This document shows positions 7,082-12,374 of a stretch of DNA of 12,374 bases, piece by piece. Source of the stretch: an uncultured Bacteroidales bacterium (GTDB taxonomy: Bacteria > Bacteroidota > Bacteroidia > Bacteroidales > Paludibacteraceae). Numbering within the stretch: the first letter of the stretch is position 1; the number at the start of each line of letters is the position of its first letter. Location of the stretch: positions 1 through 12,374 of the forward strand of contig CAMOMF010000193.1 in NCBI GenBank assembly GCA_946619625.1, in the 5' to 3' direction. Both the position numbers and the translations under genes were made by a program. The notes under the pieces are model-generated. The model did not search any database and was not told the DNA's origin. It worked only from the letters and a program-made list of their open reading frames with translations.

Positions 7082-7852
7082 TCATCCTCTTTGTCTCAGC
7101 ACTTCGTAGATAAACACTCCGGCGGCTACACTCACGTTCAGTGACTCTATCGGTCCGTGCATGGGCAACTTCACTTTTACGTCACACAGGTCCAGGTTGG
7201 CGGGATAAATACCCTTGTCCTCGCTCCCTAACACCAATGCCAAGGGTTGCTTCATGTCCGCCTGCGTATATAGTTGGTCGGAATGTTCCGTGGCGGCAAT
7301 TATAGTCAGTCCCGAATCCTTCAGAAAACGCAGCGTATTTTGCATGTTCTCCACTTTGCATACGGACAGCGAATGCAGGGCACCGGCGCTGGTCTTAACA
7401 GCGTCTCCGTTGATGGCGGCACCTCCGCGGGCGGGAACGACCAACGCATCCACTCCCGCACATGCACACGTACGGGCAATGGCACCGAAATTGCGTACAT
7501 CCGTCACACCATCCAGCACGACCAGGAAAGGTACTCTACCCTTCTCATACAGCATGGGTACAAGGTTCTCAAGGCTCGTAAATTCAATGGGAGACAGGAA
7601 CGCAATCACGCCTTGGTGATTCTTGTCGGTAAACTGATTCAGCTTTTCTACCGGAACTTTCTGTACCGGCGTGCTCAGACCTTCCAAGCGTTTCAACAAC
7701 TCACGCGACAAGGACGAAGACATGTCTCTGCGAAGCAATATTTTATCCATTGTCTTACCGGCATCAATGGCCTCAATCACAGCACGGATACCGAAAATCA
7801 TCTCTTTTTCTTTCGGTCTGCGGGTCTCGTACTCTTTCTTTCCTAACATCAT
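7082..7852 (-). CDS. rlmB: 23S rRNA (guanosine-2'-O-)-methyltransferase, TrmH/SpoU family
   Basis: A 256-residue SPOUT-fold methyltransferase using S-adenosylmethionine, most like RlmB, which methylates the ribose of a guanosine in 23S rRNA. An N-terminal substrate-binding domain begins at MIFGIRAVIEAIDAGK (residues 18-33). The three knotted-domain motifs are LDGVTDVRNFGAIARTC (113-129), ALVLGSEDKGI (205-215) and LPMHGPIESLNVSVAAGV (229-246). The frame is open to a GTG at 7885, but that start would overlap the dsbD stop. I chose ATG 7852 (ATG 7849 is next to it), which leaves 17 bp after dsbD and gives a short basic leader before the conserved domain. TrmB/TrmH tRNA methylation is an alternative but the N-terminal domain favours RlmB. 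It is third gene of the nadE operon. Confidence 0.92.
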   Translation of the reverse strand: MMLGKKEYETRRPKEKEMIFGIRAVIEAIDAGKTMDKILLRRDMSSSLSRELLKRLEGLSTPVQKVPVEKLNQFTDKNHQGVIAFLSPIEFTSLENLVPMLYEKGRVPFLVVLDGVTDVRNFGAIARTCACAGVDALVVPARGGAAINGDAVKTSAGALHSLSVCKVENMQNTLRFLKDSGLTIIAATEHSDQLYTQADMKQPLALVLGSEDKGIYPANLDLCDVKVKLPMHGPIESLNVSVAAGVFIYEVLRQRG

Positions 7853-7869
7853 ATACTCATTTTTGGGGG

Positions 7870-9729
7870 TTAGTAAATCAACCACTGCAGAAATTTCTGC
7901 GTATCTTCATCATAACTATAACTGTCCGAAAGGCGTTTGCCCTCGGGCGACAGTTGTACATAGTACGGCTGGGCGTTGGCGCCATACTCGCTACGCTGCA
8001 GGTAACTCCACTTGTCACCAACCGTTTTCAGCACACGCTCTTTGCCATTCTCCGTTACAACAATAGGTGCCGGCAACGACTGCTTGTCATCCACAATTAG
8101 CGAGACAATCACGTAATGGCGAAGCCGCGCCTCCACTTCAGGCTTGGACAGAACCGCCGCTTCCATCTTCCGGCAGTTCACGCAGCCGTAACCATTGAAA
8201 TCGAGGAAAATAGGCATGTTGTGCTCCTTTGCGTAGCGAAGTCCTTCATCCATGTCGTCAAAACGCACTTCGCCACCTGCCCGAGACGTCTGATTACCCT
8301 GACCTGCCACCCAATCCTGCGTGGACATTGGGGGGGCAAACGCAGAAATGGCGCGGAGAGGAGCACCCCACAAGCCGGGCAACATATACACGGCAAAAGC
8401 CAACGACACTAACGCCATGAAAAAGCGGGGAACACTGACCTTGCGGTGGTCTTCATCATCGTGAGGGAAAGAAATCAAGCCCAACAGGTACACACCCAGC
8501 AGAGCAAAAATAACAATCCACAACGACACGAACACCTCCCTGTCAAGCAGATGCCAACCGTAGGCAAGGTCCGCTACGGACAGGAACTTCAGCGACAACG
8601 CCAACTCTAAAAAAGCGAGGGTCACCTTGAACCGGTTCATCCATCCACCCGACTTGGGCACTTGTTTCAACACGCCGGGAAACATGGCAAACAGAGAGAA
8701 TGGCAACGCCAAGGCAATGGCAAATCCCAACATGCCAACTGTCGGAGCCAGATACGACTTGCCTGCTGCTTCCACCAACAGCGTGCCAATGATAGGACCG
8801 GTACAACTGAAACTGACAATCACCAGCGTAAATGCCATGAACAGTATGGAAAGAAACCCGCCCGTCGCACCGGCTTTGTTATCCAGTTTGGTGGACCACG
8901 AAGCGGGCAGCGTCAGTTCGAATGCGCCAAAAAACGAGGCGGCGAACAGCAGCAGTATGCCAAAGAAAATCAGGTTGACCACTGCGTTAGTGGATAGTGC
9001 GTTCAGGGCAGACGCACCGAAAATCACGGTGACAAGCAATCCCAACCCTACGTAGATAATGATGATTGCCAGACCGTACAGCAGCGCGTCACGGATTCCT
9101 GCCTTGGCAGTTTGTCCCTTGGCGGCACCGGCTCGTTTCAGGAAGAAACTGACCGTCATGGGGATAATCGGCCATACACACGGAGTGAACACCGCCAACA
9201 AGCCGCCGAGCAGTCCCATCAGAAAAATCCACCATAACGACGACTCTTCTGCGCTGTCCATCGGTTCTGCCGCTTGGGTCGTCACTGTTTCTGAGGTCGC
9301 TTCCGCCGTAACGCTAAAATCCCACGTCTCGGGAGCGAGGCACTGACGGTCGTCACACGCCATGAAGGTAACCGAGCCGGATATAGGTTCATTCATGCCT
9401 ACCCTCACCTCCTGCCGGAAGACCGCTTTCGTCACGTAGTAAGTGAGCGTCATCTCGAAGTTGGCATCGTAGTCGCTGTGCACCTCTGCATCGGTAGTGG
9501 TCTTACCTATGACAGGGCATGCATACTCAAAACGCGTCGCCACGGGACCGTCTTCCGGCAAGTCCTGCGTGTACAGATGCCACCCTTGATCAATGGACGC
9601 AGTCAGCACCACCTGTGCCGTCGAATCCGTCAAACGTTCAGCGGTTGCCTGCCAATGGATAGGTTGCAGTATCTGTGCCGACAACGCCACCGGCAAAAGC
9701 AATAATAGATATATCAGTCTCCGCTTCAT
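7870..9729 (-). CDS. dsbD: Thiol:disulfide interchange protein DsbD
   Basis: Moves reducing equivalents from cytoplasmic thioredoxin across the inner membrane to periplasmic thiol proteins. The 619-residue protein has all three classical parts. A signal peptide (MKRRLIYLLLLLPVALSAQ) is followed by the periplasmic alpha domain with ACDDRQCLAPE (Cys125, Cys130). The membrane domain (about residues 165-460) carries the redox pair Cys184 in FTPCVWPIIP and Cys309 in FSCTGPIIG. The C-terminal thioredoxin-like domain carries CVNC (Cys516, Cys519) in LDFNGYGCVNCRKM. All six expected cysteines are present, plus Cys71 in the alpha domain. ATG at 9729 is the start; the gene begins 9 bp after the nadE stop, so it is co-transcribed with nadE. 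Length and order match Bacteroidetes DsbD proteins. Confidence 0.95.
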   Translation of the reverse strand: MKRRLIYLLLLLPVALSAQILQPIHWQATAERLTDSTAQVVLTASIDQGWHLYTQDLPEDGPVATRFEYACPVIGKTTTDAEVHSDYDANFEMTLTYYVTKAVFRQEVRVGMNEPISGSVTFMACDDRQCLAPETWDFSVTAEATSETVTTQAAEPMDSAEESSLWWIFLMGLLGGLLAVFTPCVWPIIPMTVSFFLKRAGAAKGQTAKAGIRDALLYGLAIIIIYVGLGLLVTVIFGASALNALSTNAVVNLIFFGILLLFAASFFGAFELTLPASWSTKLDNKAGATGGFLSILFMAFTLVIVSFSCTGPIIGTLLVEAAGKSYLAPTVGMLGFAIALALPFSLFAMFPGVLKQVPKSGGWMNRFKVTLAFLELALSLKFLSVADLAYGWHLLDREVFVSLWIVIFALLGVYLLGLISFPHDDEDHRKVSVPRFFMALVSLAFAVYMLPGLWGAPLRAISAFAPPMSTQDWVAGQGNQTSRAGGEVRFDDMDEGLRYAKEHNMPIFLDFNGYGCVNCRKMEAAVLSKPEVEARLRHYVIVSLIVDDKQSLPAPIVVTENGKERVLKTVGDKWSYLQRSEYGANAQPYYVQLSPEGKRLSDSYSYDEDTQKFLQWLIY

Positions 9730-9738
9730 AACAAATTG

Positions 9739-11640
9739 TCAAAAGGGTTTGGCATCCGATGGCATTCTCCAGTCCCCGCGCGGACTGAGGGACACATGCG
9801 TCACTTTCGGTCCGTCCGGCATGCACGAGCGTTTGTATTGTTGGGCAAAGAACCGCCGCATGAACGTCTCCAACCACTTGCTGATGGTGGAACTGTCAAA
9901 ACGGCCTGCAAACGCCTGCTCTGCCATGAACTGTATCTTCTCACGCGTAAAACCATACCGCAGGAAATAATAGATGAAAAAGTCGTGCAGTTCATACGGT
10001 CCCACCTTGTCCTCCGTCTTTTGCGCTATATTGCCCTCCGAATCCGTGGGCAGCAGTTCCGGCGAGACAGGGGTGGCAACGATGTCGGTCAGTATCTGTT
10101 GGATACTTCCGTGGAAAACATCTGTGGCGCAATAGGTTACGACGGCCCTTACAAGCGTCTTGGGAACACCGGCATTCACGCCATACATACTCATCTGGTC
10201 ACCATTGTAGGTCGCCCAACCTAACGCTAATTCCGACAAATCGCCCGTGCCAACCACCAAACCATTGTACTTGTTGGCAAGGTCCATCAGTATCTGCGTA
10301 CGCTCGCGGGCCTGCGCATTCTCATAGGTGATGTCGTGGTTGTCAGGGTCGTGTTTGATGTCCTCGAAATGTTGCAACACCGCATCGCGGATACTGATCT
10401 CCTGAATGGACACGCCCAACTCTTCCATCAATCGGATGGCGTTATGATAAGTGCGGTCACTGGTACCGAAACCCGGCATGGTCACGCCTATCACTTGCTT
10501 GCGGTTATAGCCCAGACGGTCTGCTGTCAGGCAGGCGACAAGCAGTGCCAACGTTGAGTCCAGTCCGCCGCTGATGCCTATTATCATCGCCTGCGCATGG
10601 GTATGTTCCCAACGTTTGGCAAGACCGGATGTCTGTATCTGCAGTACGTCCTCAAAGCAGTCACGCGCCTCTTCCGCATTCTCCGGAATGAACGGCGAAC
10701 GCACGAACATGCGGTGCATCGGCTGTTCTTCGTCCTCATAGTCAAGCGGTGCTACATACACTTTTCTGTAGTCGCCATGGTGGTCATCGGTAAAATTGGT
10801 GTTCCGCTGACGGTCTGTACGCAGGCGGTCCACGTCCAACTCGCTGATGGTCATATGGCTCTCACGCAGGAAACGTTCTCCCTCCGCAAGCAAATCACCA
10901 TTCTCCGCTACATATGTAGAGCCGCTGAACACCACGTCTGTCGTCGATTCCCCCACGCTGGAACTGGTGTAGATATATCCGCAGTGCACACGCGCCGACT
11001 GCTGCAAGATCATCTGCCTGCGGAACGCACGCTTGCCGGTTATGCAGTTGCTGGACGACAGGTTGAAAATCAGTTCGGCTCCCTGAATAGCCAATTGCGT
11101 GGAGGGCGGCAGCGGAGACCACAAGTCTTCGCACAACTCCACACCGAACATATATCTGCTGGTCGCGAACAGCAAGTCCGGACCGAAGGGCACATCACCC
11201 GACCACAGTTCTACCGTTTTCTGCGTTGTCTGGCGGCCCGGCGTGAACCAACGTTTTTCGTAGAACTCGCCGGTGTTGGGCAGGTTCACCTTGGGTACTA
11301 CGCCCACTACATCGCCGTCCGTAATCACAAAGGCGCAGTTATACAGGTTGTTATCCACCTTCAGCGGAGCGCCGGCAATCACTATCAACGGCAAACCCTT
11401 CGTCTCTGCACATATCTGTTCCATCGACTTCAGGGCGTTTTCCTGCAACTGACGCTGGAAAAACAAATCCGCACACGTGTAGCCTGTTACGCATAGTTCC
11501 GGAAAGCACACCACCTCCACTTGTTCCTCCACGGCTTGATGGATTTGCTCTATTATCTCTCTTGTATTGTACTCTGTGTCAGCCACTTGCATTCTTGGCA
11601 CAGCCGCCGCCACACGAACGTATCCTAATTCTTTCTGCAT
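9739..11640 (-). CDS. nadE: Glutamine-dependent NAD+ synthetase
   Basis: Final step of NAD+ synthesis: amidates nicotinate adenine dinucleotide with ATP, using ammonia released from glutamine. The 633-residue protein joins an N-terminal nitrilase-type amidase to a C-terminal synthetase, the usual architecture. The glutaminase triad is visible: Glu48 in CFPELCVTGYTC, Lys117 in VVPKVNLPNTGEFYEKRWF and Cys170 in GVELCEDLWSP. The synthetase P-loop is ISGGLDSTLAL (residues 356-366), followed by ENAQARERTQILMDLAN and GTGDLSELALGW. The frame extends to a TTG at 11652, but ATG 11640 (MQKELGYVRVAAAVP) gives the family N-terminus and sits just behind a consensus promoter, so I chose it. It is the first gene of the operon nadE-dsbD-rlmB-pseudouridine synthase. 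Confidence 0.95.
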   Translation of the reverse strand: MQKELGYVRVAAAVPRMQVADTEYNTREIIEQIHQAVEEQVEVVCFPELCVTGYTCADLFFQRQLQENALKSMEQICAETKGLPLIVIAGAPLKVDNNLYNCAFVITDGDVVGVVPKVNLPNTGEFYEKRWFTPGRQTTQKTVELWSGDVPFGPDLLFATSRYMFGVELCEDLWSPLPPSTQLAIQGAELIFNLSSSNCITGKRAFRRQMILQQSARVHCGYIYTSSSVGESTTDVVFSGSTYVAENGDLLAEGERFLRESHMTISELDVDRLRTDRQRNTNFTDDHHGDYRKVYVAPLDYEDEEQPMHRMFVRSPFIPENAEEARDCFEDVLQIQTSGLAKRWEHTHAQAMIIGISGGLDSTLALLVACLTADRLGYNRKQVIGVTMPGFGTSDRTYHNAIRLMEELGVSIQEISIRDAVLQHFEDIKHDPDNHDITYENAQARERTQILMDLANKYNGLVVGTGDLSELALGWATYNGDQMSMYGVNAGVPKTLVRAVVTYCATDVFHGSIQQILTDIVATPVSPELLPTDSEGNIAQKTEDKVGPYELHDFFIYYFLRYGFTREKIQFMAEQAFAGRFDSSTISKWLETFMRRFFAQQYKRSCMPDGPKVTHVSLSPRGDWRMPSDAKPF

Positions 11641-11659
11641 ATGAACATACAATTTTGTG

Positions 11660-11691
11660 CAAAATTACAAATAAAATTTGACATATGCAAA
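11660..11691 (-). promoter_or_regulatory. Bacteroidetes-type promoter of the nadE operon
   Basis: On the - strand TTTG (11691-11688), exactly 20 bp, then TAATTTTG (11667-11660), both perfect to the Bacteroidetes consensus and with the same spacing as the cdsA promoter. Transcription would start near 11653, leaving a leader of only about 13 nt before ATG 11640. This leaves no space for a riboswitch and argues against the upstream TTG as start codon. Confidence 0.78.
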
Positions 11692-11856
11692 TATTTTGCA
11701 GTTTTTTTTCATTTTTTATATACAAATTTACCATTCCCCCACTCTTTGCCCCATTTCATCACCACGCACAATTTACCATTCTTCGTCCCTTTCAACATTT
11801 TCAGCACCATCCTCAAAAACACCACTCTCAATTTTCCATACTCCATCACCTCTATA

Positions 11857-11879
11857 GTATTATACTACGTATAATACGT
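11857..11879. repeat. Overlapping perfect palindromes
   Basis: GTATTATAC (11857-11865), 3 bp, GTATAATAC (11869-11877) is a perfect 9-bp dyad. A second dyad, ACGTAT-A-ATACGT (11867-11879), shares its right side. Such nested symmetry could be a repressor site or a small hairpin; no protein can be named. It lies about 165 bp upstream of the nadE -33 box. Confidence 0.6.
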
Positions 11880-11904
11880 GCATATTGCCTTTTTTCCACT
11901 TTCA

Positions 11905-12035
11905 TCGGGACCTGATGATAGGAGAGGCATACCTTCAAGCGTCCAGTGGACGGCACTGCATAGATACAACTTTCCCTCCTAAGGTACGCGCGACTCTTCC
12001 CTACCATAGTGTAGAAGTTCCATGCAGCAGAAACC
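11905..12035. other. GC-richer island with several complementary segments, possible structured RNA or repeat element
   Basis: This segment is clearly richer in G+C than the DNA around it. It contains a hairpin CGTCC-AGT-GGACG (11940-11952), a second hairpin CTAC-CATAGT-GTAG with a flanking CTT/AAG pair (11996-12017), and longer-range pairs CTGCAT/ATGCAG (11956-11961 with 12022-12027), TAGGAG/CTCCTA (11919-11924 with 11976-11981) and TACCTT/AAGGTA (11930-11935 with 11981-11986). The last two overlap at one base and cross, so they are alternatives or a pseudoknot. A 69-codon frame on the - strand (12061-11852) covers it but looks like no known protein. No known RNA family was recognised, and the strand is undetermined. 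Confidence 0.4.
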
Positions 12036-12042
12036 AATATAA

Positions 12043-12141
12043 AAATGAGCCAATGAGCCAATGAGCCTTTCGCTGAGGCAACTTATTTTCGTGATTATTA
12101 GATGATTTCCATGCAAAATTGTTAGGCTCATTGGCTCATTT
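12043..12141. repeat. Tandem AATGAGCC units mirrored as a 17-bp inverted repeat
   Basis: AATGAGCC occurs three times in tandem (12044-12067), and its complement occurs twice at 12125-12140. As a result AATGAGCCAATGAGCCT (12052-12068) is a perfect 17-bp inverted repeat of 12124-12140 with a 55-bp spacer; the alignment can also slip by one 8-bp unit. No gene lies between the arms. It could form a cruciform or long hairpin, or be a remnant of a small repeat element. Confidence 0.75.
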
Positions 12142-12199
12142 GATTTTTACAAATAATATCGCTACTCCCAGCGTCTTACCAAGAACCGATTGCCCTATT

Positions 12200-12288
12200 T
12201 GTAAAATTCAAATTTTACATTTTACAATTTACATTCCCCAATAATAATTTTATTCCCAATGTATTGTAAGACATTGTAAAATGTAAAA
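12200..12288. repeat. AT-rich palindrome and 16-bp inverted repeat
   Basis: TGTAAAATT-CA-AATTTTACA (12200-12219) is a perfect palindrome. Overlapping it, TTTTACATTTTACAAT (12213-12228) is repeated in inverted form at 12273-12288 with a 44-bp spacer. The composition is low in complexity (repeating GTAAAAT-like words), so some of the symmetry may be due to simple sequence. Confidence 0.65.
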
Positions 12289-12339
12289 AGTAAAAAGTTG
12301 TTTTACAAAAAGCATACTAAGAGCCCACCTCAGGTCTTT

Positions 12340-12374
12340 TCATCATACGGTCATCATACGGTCATCATACGGTC
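12340..12374. repeat. 11-bp tandem repeat cut by the window edge
   Basis: Three exact copies of TCATCATACGG (12340-12350, 12351-12361, 12362-12372), with the first two bases of a fourth at the end. The unit is not a multiple of three, so it is unlikely to be inside a coding frame. The full copy number lies outside the window. The unit is too short and has no spacers for a CRISPR array. Confidence 0.85.

Larger units (their letters stand above)
11692..12374. other. Long intergenic region without a supported gene
   Basis: About 680 bp upstream of the nadE promoter. No open frame here has recognisable domains or gene-like composition. From left to right it holds a nearly G-free tract on the + strand (11702-11856), overlapping palindromes (11857-11879), a GC-richer island with several possible stems (about 11905-12035), an inverted repeat built from AATGAGCC units (12043-12141), AT-rich palindromes and an inverted repeat (12200-12288), and an 11-bp tandem repeat at the right edge. 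Flanking DNA is AT-rich. A gene to the right of the window may have its control region here. Confidence 0.8.

Noticed and set aside
7853..7885. GTG start at 7885 for rlmB
   Set aside because: It would overlap the dsbD stop and add residues with no family match; ATG 7852 fits spacing better.
11641..11652. TTG start at 11652 for nadE
   Set aside because: It would lie at or beside the predicted transcription start, and ATG 11640 gives the expected N-terminus.
11641..11660. Riboswitch in the nadE leader
   Set aside because: The consensus promoter leaves only about 13 nt of leader.
11852..12061. 69-codon open frame on the - strand across the GC-richer island
   Set aside because: Its composition and lack of any motif do not look like a protein, and it spans palindromes and repeat units; kept only as an alternative explanation of the island.
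12052..12140. Phase-variable invertible promoter
   Set aside because: The spacer is only 55 bp, has no full promoter match and no recombinase gene is in view; orientation data would be needed.
12340..12374. CRISPR array at the right edge
   Set aside because: The unit is 11 bp with no spacers and there are no cas genes.

Overview
The window looks like chromosomal DNA of a Bacteroidales bacterium (Bacteroides/Prevotella-like). Support comes from the protein families and from two clear Bacteroidetes-type promoters (TTTG, 20 bp, TAnnTTTG); there are no strong Shine-Dalgarno sequences. Assignment below order level is not attempted. There is no transposase, phage gene, tRNA, rRNA or CRISPR array. 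The genes are mostly conserved housekeeping and envelope functions.

Region 1 (1-3374, + strand) is the end of a surface-polysaccharide cluster: the 3' half of a UDP-glucose 6-dehydrogenase, a TviB/WbpO-type UDP-N-acetylhexosamine 6-dehydrogenase 14 bp later, and, after an AT-rich stretch with short tandem repeats, a Wzx-like flippase that appears to start at TTG. Together they would supply acidic sugar donors and export a lipid-linked repeat unit.

Region 2 (3322-6436) is about envelope lipids. cdsA (CDP-diacylglycerol synthase, - strand) overlaps the flippase tail to tail by 53 bp and has two substitutions in its signature motif. It is divergent from a + strand trio: a very acidic orphan protein, an LpxL/HtrB-type lipid A acyltransferase (1-base overlap) and a family 2 glycosyltransferase (4-base gap). 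The two divergent promoters appear to occupy the same DNA.

Region 3 (6381-11640, - strand) is a tight four-gene unit, transcribed nadE, dsbD, rlmB, then an RluA-family pseudouridine synthase, with gaps of 9, 17 and 23 bp. Its 3' end overlaps the glycosyltransferase by 56 bp. A consensus promoter sits just upstream of nadE.

Region 4 (11692-12374) holds no convincing gene but is rich in structure: a nearly G-free tract, nested palindromes, a GC-richer island with several possible stems, two inverted-repeat systems, and an 11-bp tandem repeat running off the window edge. This is the least explained part of the window. No complete new multi-gene system was found.
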